DNA from: Nostoc sp. NMS2
Lineage (GTDB): Bacteria; Cyanobacteriota; Cyanobacteriia; Cyanobacteriales; Nostocaceae
Assembly: GCF_017115105.1 (NCBI RefSeq)
Contig: NZ_JABXKH010000056.1
Location: 1 to 44,366 of the forward strand
Length of the DNA: 44,366 nucleotides
Direction: 5' to 3'
Shown here: one piece after another, positions 17,919-26,269 of the stretch
Layout: each line of letters begins with the position of its first letter
How positions within the stretch are numbered: position 1 is the stretch's first letter
Program-made: the position numbers and the translations under genes
Notes under the pieces: generated by a model
Database searches by the model: none
Told to the model about the DNA's origin: nothing
The model's input: only the letters and a program-made list of their open reading frames with translations

Positions 17919-18188
17919 GTGAAAAGTATAAATATATCTCTCCCTGATGCGATGCGGACTTATATAGAAGAGAAAGTGGCGACTGGTGGTTACAGCAGTG
18001 TCAGTGAATATTTCCGTGAGTTAGTGCGCCAAGACCAAAAGCGTCAAGCGGCTGAACGTTTGGAAACGATGCTTTTAGAAGGTCTAAATTCTGGGAATGC
18101 AACTGAGATGACTCCTGATGATTGGGAAGATATACGCCAAGCTGTGCGAGAAAGAATCACCAAGCATAAAGGGTCAAACCAAGGTTAA
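17919..18188 (+). CDS. parD: ParD-like antitoxin
   Basis: This 89-residue type II antitoxin has an N-terminal ribbon-helix-helix (KSINISLPDAMRTYIEEKVA, then GYSSVSEYFRELVRQDQKRQ) that dimerises and binds the operon's own promoter. The C-terminal tail wraps the toxin. The start is GTG at 17919, preceded by AGGGAAG. The stop overlaps the toxin start by one base (TAATG), so translation is coupled. Autoregulation is expected from the family. Confidence 0.9.
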   Translation: MKSINISLPDAMRTYIEEKVATGGYSSVSEYFRELVRQDQKRQAAERLETMLLEGLNSGNATEMTPDDWEDIRQAVRERITKHKGSNQG

Positions 18189-18523
18189 TGAGCGACGTAA
18201 GCAAACGACCGCAAGTCATCCGCGATTTGATAGAATTAGCAACTTATATTGCAGAAGATAACTTGGAAGCTTCAGATCGGTTTCTTGCAGCAGCAGAAAC
18301 AACTTTCAAACAACTGGGTAAAATGCCAGGAATGGGAAAATCTTGTCAATTCTCTCATCCTAATTTAGCTGGTGTTCGACAGCAAGCAATAAAAGGATTT
18401 AAAAAGTATCTTGTTTTTTATCTTCCTTCGGATTCGGGTATACAGATTCTTAGAGTCATTTATGGCGGACGAGATATTGAAACAATCTTGGATGAAGATT
18501 TAGCAGAGAATGACTTGGAATAA
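18188..18523 (+). CDS. parE: ParE/RelE-family toxin
   Basis: This 111-residue toxin is the partner of the ParD-like protein. The opening DLIELATYIAEDNLEASDRF and the C-terminal strand QILRVIYGGRDIETIL are characteristic of the RelE/ParE fold. ParE members poison DNA gyrase and RelE members cleave mRNA at the ribosome; sequence alone does not decide, though the ParD partner favours the ParE group. Start overlaps the antitoxin stop. Confidence 0.9.
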   Translation: MSDVSKRPQVIRDLIELATYIAEDNLEASDRFLAAAETTFKQLGKMPGMGKSCQFSHPNLAGVRQQAIKGFKKYLVFYLPSDSGIQILRVIYGGRDIETILDEDLAENDLE

Positions 18524-18550
18524 TAATTACGAGTATTTTACGCATCACTT

Positions 18551-18766
18551 TTAGGATAAGCGATCGCAGTTCCAGAACTATGGATTTACGATAGTAAAAA
18601 GCTGAGGATTTATTTAATCAGAGATGGAAATTACATCGAATCTGATAACAGTTCTAACTTCCCAAATATCCCTCTAACTCAAATCGTTGCTACTACAGTT
18701 GAGCGAGCTTGGCAAGTAGGAACTGTACAAGCTTTGAAAGAGTTTGAAGGAGCATTAGATAAATGA
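18551..18766 (+). pseudogene. Uma2 endonuclease remnant, C-terminal end
   Basis: A start-less frame reads IAVPELWIYDSKKLRIYLIR and later SNFPNIPLTQIVATTVERAW, ending at TGA (18764-18766). This is the C-terminal third of a Uma2/DUF820 protein of the subtype with PELW.YD and a VERAW helix. The catalytic part is absent. It is the third Uma2 locus in the window. Confidence 0.65.
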
Positions 18767-18768
18767 TT

Positions 18769-19167
18769 TTAGTCACTTTGAAACTGTAAATATTCCAACA
18801 CCAGTAACCGCAAGTAGTCTAACGTTCTAATATAACTCTTTATCTGTTCATAATTGTCAGTACTGCCAAAATAAAAACCCGCAATCTGAGGTATATTTAA
18901 AACTTGCATAGCTTGTAATTGCTCAATTGCCTGGTCTTGATTGACAATTTTACCTGTGCTTTGAATTTGACTTGCATACCCTCTAATATTTACTGTTAAA
19001 AGTTCAAGTTCTTCTAAAAGTGAAAACTCTTCATCTTCTGGTGGAAACTGAATAGAAATTTCTTGTCGTTCGCCGCGTGTATTTTGATAAATATTAGTCA
19101 ATTGTACTAATAATTGACTAATATTTATCTTAACTAATTCTTGCTGATTTAAAATTGCTTTAGTCAT
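18769..19167 (-). CDS. hypothetical protein, possible immunity/antitoxin partner
   Basis: This 132-residue soluble protein is mostly helical with many Leu and Gln, and I do not recognise its family. Its start overlaps the end of the preceding gene by 8 bases (ATGACTAA), so the two are translationally coupled. Small acidic or helical proteins encoded this way after a toxin-like domain are often immunity proteins. That role is inferred from arrangement only. Confidence 0.6.
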   Translation of the reverse strand: MTKAILNQQELVKINISQLLVQLTNIYQNTRGERQEISIQFPPEDEEFSLLEELELLTVNIRGYASQIQSTGKIVNQDQAIEQLQAMQVLNIPQIAGFYFGSTDNYEQIKSYIRTLDYLRLLVLEYLQFQSD

Positions 19168-19504
19168 AATTCACTCCATAAGTAACTATCTTTTCAGTAC
19201 CATATTGGTCAGGTCTGACAATCAGATATTCATTGCCTTTACGGTATACAGCTGAACTATCTCCACGATATCCAGTTTTCGGAACTCTGATCGCTCCTTT
19301 TTTATTAAAGTTATGAGCTTTGCGTAGATACTTTAATGGGTTAATTCCTTTTCTATTAGCATGGTCTAAAATGCTTTGGGCAACACTGGTATAGGTAGCA
19401 GCATCCCACTCACTTATGTACTGTTGAATCTCTGCCGCCTCTGCTGAGGTATAGCTTTTTAATAACTCTATCAAAAACTCGTCAGAGATAGGTTCTTTCG
19501 ACAT
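19160..19504 (-). CDS. hypothetical protein with toxin-like C-terminal domain
   Basis: From ATG 19504 (MSKEPISDEFLIELLKSYTS) it has 114 residues; a GTG at 19528 would add eight but lies inside a terminator hairpin. The second half (LRKAHNFNKKGAIRVPKTGY, then RGDSSAVYRKGNEYLIVRPD and KIVTYG) resembles small nuclease-type domains at the ends of polymorphic toxins: conserved basic, Tyr and Gly residues and a strand ending in KIVTYG. There is no secretion domain or long N-terminal carrier. With the overlapping gene downstream it forms a compact pair. It could be a stand-alone toxin/antitoxin unit or a cassette left from a larger toxin. Confidence 0.6.
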   Translation of the reverse strand: MSKEPISDEFLIELLKSYTSAEAAEIQQYISEWDAATYTSVAQSILDHANRKGINPLKYLRKAHNFNKKGAIRVPKTGYRGDSSAVYRKGNEYLIVRPDQYGTEKIVTYGVNYD

Positions 19505-19517
19505 ATATCCATTAAAA

Positions 19518-19562
19518 ACTAAAACCACCCTTCCTCGTTTATCAGGACAGGGTGGTTTTAGT
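19518..19562 (-). terminator. Rho-independent terminator after mnmA
   Basis: The arms ACTAAAACCACCC (19518-19530) and GGGTGGTTTTAGT (19550-19562) are perfectly complementary over 13 bp with a 19-nt loop. On the minus strand the hairpin is followed by TTTTTAAT. It lies between the mnmA stop and the toxin-like gene, so those genes should not share a transcript. Confidence 0.8.
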
Positions 19563-19590
19563 TTATGCCAAAACAGGGTAAGAGTTATTA

Positions 19591-20646
19591 TTAACTAAAT
19601 TGCTCAATAATTCCGCCACCTAACACTTTTTCCCCGTCGTACCACACCGCCGCTTGTCCGGGGGTGATGCTGAATTGGGGTTCATCAAACACCAAACGCA
19701 CACGAGAGTTTTCCAACGGAATCACCGTCACTGGTGTAGCGGTTGAACGATAGCGAATTTGCACTTCGGCATGAATTGGGGTGGATGGTTGGGCAATGGA
19801 AACCCAGTTTACCCGTCCGACAGTGCATTCTGGCTGAGTTACCTTGGTGCGATCGCCTACTACTACTTTATTATTGGCTGCATCTAATTCAATCACATAC
19901 AACGGTTCGGCAGCCGCAATCCCCAAACCTTTGCGCTGGCCAATGGTGTAGTGATGGACACCATCATGCTGTCCTAAAACTTTGCCTGTAGTATCTACAA
20001 TATCGCCTGTTTTGGGAGCTAAATATTTATCCAAAAATGCCCGCATGGAACCGTTACTTTCCACTAAGCATAAGTCTTGACTTTCTGGCTTGTCGGCAGT
20101 TTTCAGTCCGTATTCAGTCGCAATCCGGCGCGTATCAGTTTTTTCGAGTTCGCCGAGAGGAAATATCGTTGCTGCAAGTAAATCTTGAGACAAATCATAG
20201 AGGAAGTATGACTGGTCTTTGTTGCGGTCAACAGCCCTTAATAATTGGTAACGTCCAGTTGCTTCGTCATAGCTAATTCGGGCATAATGACCAGTGGCGA
20301 TGCGATCGCACCCCAATTGTTCATGAGCATACTGTACCATTGGCCCAAACTTCACTGTTTTATTGCACTGAGAGCAAGGTAAAGGCGTGATTCCAGCACT
20401 GTAACCAGTCACCAGATAATCGACAATATGCGTCTGAAACAGATCCCGAATATCTACAATCTGATGGGGAACACCCAATTGTTCACAGAGATCAGCCGCG
20501 TCGATCATACCTTCAGAGCAACATTGACCTTTGCCTTTCATTAGCCAAAGAGTCAAACCAATCACTTCATAGCCCTGATGGTGCAGGATAGCTGCGGCGG
20601 TGGAACTGTCAACGCCACCAGAAAGACCAACGACGACTTTTTTCAT
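19591..20646 (-). CDS. mnmA: tRNA-specific 2-thiouridylase
   Basis: This cytoplasmic enzyme makes 2-thiouridine at the wobble position (U34) of tRNAs for Lys, Glu and Gln, using ATP and a persulfide relay. From ATG 20646 ([15 protein letters not shown]) it has 351 residues; an upstream in-frame start at 20694 would add 16 non-conserved residues. The PP-loop SGGVDSS is at 9-15. The catalytic Cys pair is Cys94 (in [10 protein letters not shown]) and Cys193 (in SQDLC). Length is normal. It is transcribed alone and ends at a strong terminator. Confidence 0.95.
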   Translation of the reverse strand: MKKVVVGLSGGVDSSTAAAILHHQGYEVIGLTLWLMKGKGQCCSEGMIDAADLCEQLGVPHQIVDIRDLFQTHIVDYLVTGYSAGITPLPCSQCNKTVKFGPMVQYAHEQLGCDRIATGHYARISYDEATGRYQLLRAVDRNKDQSYFLYDLSQDLLAATIFPLGELEKTDTRRIATEYGLKTADKPESQDLCLVESNGSMRAFLDKYLAPKTGDIVDTTGKVLGQHDGVHHYTIGQRKGLGIAAAEPLYVIELDAANNKVVVGDRTKVTQPECTVGRVNWVSIAQPSTPIHAEVQIRYRSTATPVTVIPLENSRVRLVFDEPQFSITPGQAAVWYDGEKVLGGGIIEQFS

Positions 20647-20694
20647 ACAAAGCACGACACGATAGCTGCGTGGTTGTCCAATTGTAGCATACAC

Positions 20695-20974
20695 TCTTAA
20701 AAGCCTTGCTACTAAAGCACTTCAGTTTATGAAGAAGCAAATAAATATTGTTCTTCACTCCGTTATCATCCAAGAGAACTGGGAAGCCATTCTTCTCTCC
20801 CCCGCTCCCCCTGCTCTACTCCTCCATCACCCTTATCTAAGATTAATTACATCTGTATTTTTTGCCACGCAGATGAGCTAATTTTACGTTAACGCTATAT
20901 AGTTGCTACAACGGTGAACTAATTAGTTCCTGATGGAAATTGTCTAAAAATACTTTGACTACTTTCTAAGTACT
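20695..20974. other. divergent spacer between mnmA and the SPOR-like gene
   Basis: I see no gene. The region is A+T-rich and must hold both promoters; no operator stands out. Confidence 0.3.
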
Positions 20975-21871
20975 ATGTCGAGAGGAATACCAAGTAAATT
21001 TACCCCATTTCAGATGCTGTACCGAAGTTCTGAGGGTTGGAAGCCCACTATCCGACTTCTCCCCCTGTTAGTAGGAGGATGGTTAGTGCTGATTTCTGAC
21101 TTTACCCCAGCACAAGCACAAATCCACAACAGTATGCTACTGGCTCAACAAGGAGGTGAAGCTTTACCACCACCGCCAATTCCTTTTGGTCAACAGCCAT
21201 CACCGCAGTTACAACCAGCAGAACTAGTGGAGGACAATCAATCCGATCTGAACTTTCAACCCCCCCAACCATTACAAAACAATCAATCCGATCTGAACTT
21301 TCAGCCCCCCCAACCTACACAGTTTAGTCAATATAACCAGAACTTTGAGCGCTACTTAGTTTACGTAGATAGTAGTGATTTCCAGACGCTACAAGCAATC
21401 CGCCGAATTGAACCCAGTGCTTACATTCGCCAGTACCAAGGAAGGAATGTTATTCAGTCAGGTGTTTTTAACAGAGTATCTAACGCCCAACAACGGGTGA
21501 ATGAGTTACAGTCACGGGGAATATATAGTGCCCGGATTCTCAGCTTTGCTAACGGACAGGAAATAGATATAGGTAATAGAGGCTTTGGAGGCGATCGCAA
21601 CAATATAAATCCTCCCAAGCAAGTCTCTAGATATTATGTCGCTATTCCCACCACTCAAGAACAGTTATCTGCGATCGCAGAACAAATTAGGCAGAATCTA
21701 GCCCGATTTAGTCAAGATTTAGGACGATCTGGCGCAGTCCTCGAAAGGACGCAACCACGAGGACCACACGTGGCAGTAGGGCCTTTCTCCGATCGATTCC
21801 AAGCTGAGGAATGGAATAAGTATCTGCGAAATATAGGATACCGAAATGCCAGGGTTTACTACGGCAAATAA
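20975..21871 (+). CDS. secreted Pro/Gln-rich protein with two SPOR-like domains
   Basis: This 298-residue protein has an N-terminal hydrophobic segment ending in AQAQ (about 28-50), a likely signal peptide. A low-complexity Pro/Gln linker follows (62-115), including two copies of DNQSDLNFQPPQP/NNQSDLNFQPPQP. Two similar globular parts come next (about 120-190, RYLVYVDSSDFQTLQAIRRI; and about 212-298, RYYVAIPTTQEQLSAIAEQI). The second ends GPFSDRFQAEEWNKYLRNIG, typical of SPOR domains, which bind denuded septal peptidoglycan. It probably acts in the periplasm. The 45-bp linker repeat (about 21234-21323) could change length by slippage. Confidence 0.75.
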   Translation: MSRGIPSKFTPFQMLYRSSEGWKPTIRLLPLLVGGWLVLISDFTPAQAQIHNSMLLAQQGGEALPPPPIPFGQQPSPQLQPAELVEDNQSDLNFQPPQPLQNNQSDLNFQPPQPTQFSQYNQNFERYLVYVDSSDFQTLQAIRRIEPSAYIRQYQGRNVIQSGVFNRVSNAQQRVNELQSRGIYSARILSFANGQEIDIGNRGFGGDRNNINPPKQVSRYYVAIPTTQEQLSAIAEQIRQNLARFSQDLGRSGAVLERTQPRGPHVAVGPFSDRFQAEEWNKYLRNIGYRNARVYYGK

Positions 21872-21879
21872 ATTCGATT

Positions 21880-21945
21880 TTAGATTTTAAATTTTGGATT
21901 TTGGATTGAAGGAGAAGTCTCAAATCTAAAATCCAAAATTGAATC
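21880..21945. repeat. AAATCCAAAAT inverted repeat block
   Basis: Runs of TTTTGGATT face AAATCTAAAATCC across about 15 bp and can form a hairpin between the converging genes. The same motif family fills the spacer at 33132-33385. It might help end transcription from both sides. Confidence 0.5.
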
Positions 21946-21958
21946 ACTTCCTCAATTC

Positions 21959-22252
21959 TTAACGCAGGGATTCAATAATTACCGCTATTGTAATTAAACA
22001 CAACAGAATAATTCCCACGGGAAGCAAAAACTGTTGTAACAGGTACAGCAGTATGGGGATGATTTGTAAGATCCCTAAACCACTGGATAGGACGTAAGCG
22101 ATCGCAATCCCAAACAGCGCTAACAAAAAATATTTCAAAGACTTAGAAGCAAAGCGAAATAAAAGCGTATCCTCATTGGTGTCCATAATTTTACTCACGA
22201 AAGTAGCTGATTTTTTAGCAGTGAATATTCTTTTTGATTTCCCATTTTTCAT
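21959..22252 (-). CDS. small membrane protein of unknown function
   Basis: The frame encodes 97 residues from 22252 or 75 from a second Met at 22186 (MDTNEDTLLFRFASKSLKYF). Two hydrophobic helices are clear (FLLALFGIAIAYVLSSGLGI and LLPVGIILLCLITIAVII). The basic N-terminal extension (MKNGKSKRIFTAKK) looks unlike a conserved part, so the shorter form may be the true one. I do not recognise the family. Confidence 0.55.
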   Translation of the reverse strand: MKNGKSKRIFTAKKSATFVSKIMDTNEDTLLFRFASKSLKYFLLALFGIAIAYVLSSGLGILQIIPILLYLLQQFLLPVGIILLCLITIAVIIESLR

Positions 22253-22298
22253 TTACAAAACGGAAAATGGGAAATCCTACCCAGGATGAAGATTAGTT

Positions 22299-22571
22299 TT
22301 ACACGTGGATATTTACCTGATTGGGTGAATTATTCAAAGACTGTTGCTGCCTTTGTGGATTGCTTTGCTTTTCATAACTAACTAATAGTTGAAACGAAAT
22401 AAACAGGCTCAACAACAGCAGCAAAAACGAGCCGAAACCAGAGGAATACTTATTTATTTCTCGTTCAACACCACATTTGAGACAAACATATCTATTAGGA
22501 TTACGTGTATCTTGGGCAAAAGGGCACTGATTTTGATTGCAATCATGATGACAATCTCTGTCTAACATCAT
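22299..22571 (-). CDS. small Cys/His-rich membrane-anchored protein
   Basis: This 90-residue protein begins with a Cys/His cluster (DCHHDCNQNQC, then YVCLKCG) that can form a zinc-ribbon. One transmembrane helix follows (about 47-65) and then a polar Gln/Asn-rich tail. The start is set by AGGAGG four bases before the first of two adjacent ATG codons. I do not recognise its role. Confidence 0.65.
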   Translation of the reverse strand: MMLDRDCHHDCNQNQCPFAQDTRNPNRYVCLKCGVEREINKYSSGFGSFLLLLLSLFISFQLLVSYEKQSNPQRQQQSLNNSPNQVNIHV

Positions 22572-22946
22572 TGAACCTCCTGTAGGATAAAGACTTACAT
22601 ACTTAGTTGTAAATACGCTCTACAGAATCTAGTTAGTTAATACCCACTGCTGTTTAGTAGACATCACTTTCATGAGTCATTAATATCGGACGGTAACAAG
22701 TAATATCTGTGATTTACTAATCTTGCAGTAGTAGCGCTGGTAAAATCTGTCCTCAACCACCTTATTATTGGCGCTTAACTTAACTTCGCCTGTATTAATT
22801 ACAAGAGTAATACAGACCAGAATGCTTTGCAGTCGGATAAAGTAACTTTCCTACCGAGTAGGAAAAAGTATTTTGTAGTATGGTAAGTATGAAGAAGTAG
22901 TAAAAATATGGTTATAATAATTACAAATGATACATCAAGTTAGGAA
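22572..22946. other. promoter region of the STAND gene
   Basis: I see no gene. The notable element is the palindrome TTTCCTAC-CGA-GTAGGAAA at 22847-22865, listed separately. The A+T-rich stretch after it (22866-22940) is the likely promoter. Confidence 0.4.
22847..22865. promoter_or_regulatory. putative operator palindrome upstream of the STAND gene
   Basis: Arms TTTCCTAC and GTAGGAAA are perfect over 8 bp with a 3-nt centre, 81 bp before the start codon. It has the size of a dimeric regulator site. The downstream protein itself has an N-terminal helix-turn-helix-like domain, so autoregulation is possible. No T-run follows on either strand, which argues against a terminator. Confidence 0.45.
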
Positions 22947-25325
22947 ATGGGTGTAGAAGAAGCCTTAGAGTTTTTAGATAACTTGGTTTTTCTTGAGACG
23001 GGAGAACATCTAGATAAAACTCAAAGGATTATCTTGCGTAATTTGTGGGAGGATGAAAAGCGGACTTACCAGCATATCGCTAACAGCCGTGGTTATACAG
23101 AGGCGCATTTAAAAGCAGTTGGTGCAGACCTTTGGCATTTACTTTCCAAAGTGCTAGGCTCGAAAGTCTCAAAATCTACCTTCCAAGGCGTGGTTCAGGG
23201 ATTTAGAACAACCCAACAGTCGCAAAAAGCTTCCCAGATACCAAATTTAGCAACGAATGGGACTAAACCCCAAGATTTAGATTCTAACTTTGTAGGGCGC
23301 GATCGCCAAATAGCCGAACTCCACACCCTAGTCAGCCGGGGAGAAAAAGTTATCCTCATCCAGGGTGAAGGTGGTGTTGGCAAAACTAGATTAGCACGCA
23401 AATATTTTAAAAGTCAAAAATTTAATTTTGTTCTAGAACTGTGGATGGCCACAGAAATCCAAAACCTTACTCCTGTAGAGAGTGTAGTTGAAGAATGGCT
23501 ACGGCGATACTTTAACGAAGAACCGGGAGGAGACTTTGGTATCAGCTTAGAACGGCTACGGCGCAAACTCCGAGAACAAACTTCTAAAATTGGGATATTT
23601 ATCGATAATCTAGAAACTGCTCTCGATAAAAATGGCAAGTTCCTAGAATATCGTCGTCCTTATGTTGAGCTATTGAGAGTATTAGCAGACTCGGATGTAC
23701 ATTCAATTACTTTAGTAACAAGTCGTGAGCGTTTGCGGGAATCTAGCGTAGAGGTTTATCTTTACCCACTCGGAGGTTTAGATGATGAAGCATGGCGAGA
23801 GTTTTTTAGCAGATGCCACATCAATTGTGATTGTACTATTCTCAATGAAATGTGCAGAGCTTATGGAGGTAACGCCAAAGCAATGCAAATTCTCCGAGGA
23901 GCAATATTGACAGATTTTTCTGGTGATATACACGCCTATTGGCAGGAAAACTGTACAGATTTGTTAATAGAAAGAGAATTAAAAGATTTAGTCACCAGTC
24001 AATTTACCCGTCTTCAAGAAAATGACTTAGAAGCCTATCGCCTCTTGTGTCGTTTAGGATGCTATCGTTATCAAGATATTCCTTCACTACCTATTGAGGG
24101 AGTTTTATGTTTGCTTTGGGATGTACCAGAACAAAAACGTAGACGTGTAATTAAATCTCTGCAAGATTTGTCTTTAATAGAAGCGAAAAAAGGACAATAC
24201 TGGCTGCATCCGGTAATTCGTGATGAAGCGATTAGTCGGTTAAGGTTAGTCAGTGAAGAATGGGAATTAGTAAACCGAAAAGCTGCCGAATCTTGGACGC
24301 AACGAGTTACAGCTATCAAAAATATCACAGATGCTTTAACTGCTTTAGAAGCTTATTATCACTATGTAGAAATTAGTGATTTTGAGCAAGCTGGTGATGT
24401 AATTTTACAAGGGCGAGGTAAACAGTGGAGTATAGGTTTGCCTTTGGGTTGCTCATTTTACCAACTGGGACTGCTCCAGAAAAATTTCTCTGTAATTCAA
24501 CGGATAATAGATGATATAAAATCGCCAGAAAGGCTAATTAGACTTAACAATATACTTGGCTATACATATCGAATAATCGGGTGTATTAGAGAAGCTATAG
24601 AATGTTATGAAAAATCAGGGAAAGTCTTAGGCACATTAGATGTCAAACAAACAAAAATATCTATTTTATTTAATACAGGGCTTTGCAAACTTGAATTATG
24701 GGAAATAGAAGCAGCCGAAGATTGTTTCAATTCTGTTTGTAGCCTTGCTGAACAGAATAGCAACCTTGATGATTATATGACTTATGCTCAATGCTGTCTA
24801 GCTTTGATAAAATCACGCTCTGGTAGCAAAGAAGATGCTTTTGGTCTTGCTGAAGTTGCCTTTTATGCCATGTCATCATCAACTAGAGTAACTTTATGGG
24901 GAATAGGACATAGTTTAGTAACTCTCTGCTTAACTTATAAAAATTTAGGTAATCTAAAAAAATCCTTTGAATTGTGCCAAAGAGCTATATTTCATTCTGA
25001 ACAAAACAACTTTACCCAAATTAAGGCTAAGGCTATAAGTTGTCTGGCTGAACTTTTTCGAGAACAGGGAGAATTTGCCAGAGCAATTTTTCATCATTCA
25101 GAAGCGATAGAAATTCTTGATAAAATTGGTGCTAAATCAGACTTAGCTGAGGCTTATTATCAGTTGGCATTGACTCATAAAAAAATGGGTGAAATTGATC
25201 GAAGTAGGGAAAGTTTTGTGCAAGCGATGTCTGCGACGGGCTACGCCTACGCACTTTTTAACGAAATGCAAGCACCCAGGCAAGTTGAGAAAGTTCAAAT
25301 AGCAATGGAGTGTTTTGAAAAATAA
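22947..25325 (+). CDS. STAND NTPase with vMAP-type N-terminus, NB-ARC and TPR repeats
   Basis: This 792-residue signalling ATPase has three parts. Residues 1-75 (MGVEEALEFLDNLVFLETGE, then TQRIILRNLWEDEKRTYQHI) match the vWA-MoxR-associated protein N-terminal domain (vMAP). The NB-ARC core has FVGRDRQIAEL (115-125), P-loop GEGGVGKT (140-147), Walker B GIFIDNLETAL and the sensor LVTSRER. The region from about 480 is TPR-like. Such proteins hold an inactive ADP form and switch on when the repeats sense a ligand. No enzymatic effector domain is visible, so output may be DNA binding or partner recruitment. A dispersed repeat (25224-25254) is read in frame near the C-terminus as AMSATGYAYAL. Confidence 0.85.
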   Translation: MGVEEALEFLDNLVFLETGEHLDKTQRIILRNLWEDEKRTYQHIANSRGYTEAHLKAVGADLWHLLSKVLGSKVSKSTFQGVVQGFRTTQQSQKASQIPNLATNGTKPQDLDSNFVGRDRQIAELHTLVSRGEKVILIQGEGGVGKTRLARKYFKSQKFNFVLELWMATEIQNLTPVESVVEEWLRRYFNEEPGGDFGISLERLRRKLREQTSKIGIFIDNLETALDKNGKFLEYRRPYVELLRVLADSDVHSITLVTSRERLRESSVEVYLYPLGGLDDEAWREFFSRCHINCDCTILNEMCRAYGGNAKAMQILRGAILTDFSGDIHAYWQENCTDLLIERELKDLVTSQFTRLQENDLEAYRLLCRLGCYRYQDIPSLPIEGVLCLLWDVPEQKRRRVIKSLQDLSLIEAKKGQYWLHPVIRDEAISRLRLVSEEWELVNRKAAESWTQRVTAIKNITDALTALEAYYHYVEISDFEQAGDVILQGRGKQWSIGLPLGCSFYQLGLLQKNFSVIQRIIDDIKSPERLIRLNNILGYTYRIIGCIREAIECYEKSGKVLGTLDVKQTKISILFNTGLCKLELWEIEAAEDCFNSVCSLAEQNSNLDDYMTYAQCCLALIKSRSGSKEDAFGLAEVAFYAMSSSTRVTLWGIGHSLVTLCLTYKNLGNLKKSFELCQRAIFHSEQNNFTQIKAKAISCLAELFREQGEFARAIFHHSEAIEILDKIGAKSDLAEAYYQLALTHKKMGEIDRSRESFVQAMSATGYAYALFNEMQAPRQVEKVQIAMECFEK

Positions 25326-25373
25326 GCAATAATATTCGATTTTAATGCTTATATTTTTTCATCTTTAGTATAA

Positions 25374-25536
25374 GAGGTTGTTTGAAAAGTGGTCGGCTGT
25401 AATTTTAGGAACTTCTAGATCCCCCCTAACCCCCCTTCAAAAGGGGGGAACCGGAATTAAAGTCCCCCTTTTGAAGGGGGATTTAGGGGGATCTAAAACG
25501 TTTTGCTACCGACCAAAAAACTTTTCAAACATCCTC
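25374..25536. mobile_element. 163-bp palindromic MITE-like element
   Basis: Terminal inverted repeats are GAGGTTGTTTGAAAAGT and ACTTTTCAAACATCCTC (one mismatch), flanked by TAA on both sides, a possible 3-bp target duplication. The inner part is a second inverted repeat, CCCCCCTAACCCCCTTC and its complement (about 25421-25496). It codes for nothing. A decayed relative may lie at 34957-35000. Confidence 0.7.
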
Positions 25537-25641
25537 TAAATACCCGTTACAAAACTGTACTTCCGACTTGCGACTTGGCTCCTAAAGAGGTCTGTTGTCT
25601 CCATAATATAGATACAAGGCGTGTGATAATTAGAGGTTTTT

Positions 25642-26184
25642 ATGTCCCTAACGCTTGAAGACTTGGAACAAATGCAGCAACAGCATCCCGACTTTCGCAT
25701 GGAACTAGTTCAGGGTAATATTATTGTTATGAGTCCATCAGGATACGAATCAGATGAAGTCGCAGCTGAAATGGTAGCCCAGTTACGTAACTGGGTTAGA
25801 CCGCGTAAACTGGGACGAACAGCAGCTTCTAGCGCCGGTTTCAGATTGCCAAATTCAGATTTACGCGCACCAGATGCTTCATTTGTTTTAGCCGAACGCT
25901 TGCGTCGCAGTCCTAAGTCTTTTGCTCAATTGGCTCCTGATTTGACTGTAGAGGTGAAGTCCCCTAGTGATAATTTAGAGGATTTGAGAACCAAAATTCA
26001 AGAATTTCTGAGTTTGGGAACTAAGGTAGGAATTTTGCTCAATCCAGATGAACGAATTGTTGAAGTTTACAACCTTGGACAAGAAGCAATAATCCTTCGT
26101 GATGGCGATATTTTAACAGTTCCCGAACTGCTACCAGGATGGGAAGTACCAATTGCAGATTTGTGGCCTTTAGAGTTTGACTAG
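25642..26184 (+). CDS. Uma2 family endonuclease (DUF820)
   Basis: This 180-residue protein starts MSLTLEDLEQMQQQHPDFRM, a usual Uma2 opening. Core residues are in LRAPDASFVLAERL, DLTVEVKSPSDNLEDLRTKI (acidic residues, then Lys) and FLSLGTKVGILLNPDERIVE. It is of a different subtype from the copy at 11355 (EVKSPSD instead of EISDST). AGAGG lies in front of the ATG. Its role is unknown. Confidence 0.88.
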   Translation: MSLTLEDLEQMQQQHPDFRMELVQGNIIVMSPSGYESDEVAAEMVAQLRNWVRPRKLGRTAASSAGFRLPNSDLRAPDASFVLAERLRRSPKSFAQLAPDLTVEVKSPSDNLEDLRTKIQEFLSLGTKVGILLNPDERIVEVYNLGQEAIILRDGDILTVPELLPGWEVPIADLWPLEFD

Positions 26185-26269
26185 GATAGCGATCAAAAAG
26201 CAGGAGAAAGGGAACCCCATATTTAAAAATAGGGGTCTAAATTGCCATTACAAAACTTAATTACGTAAA

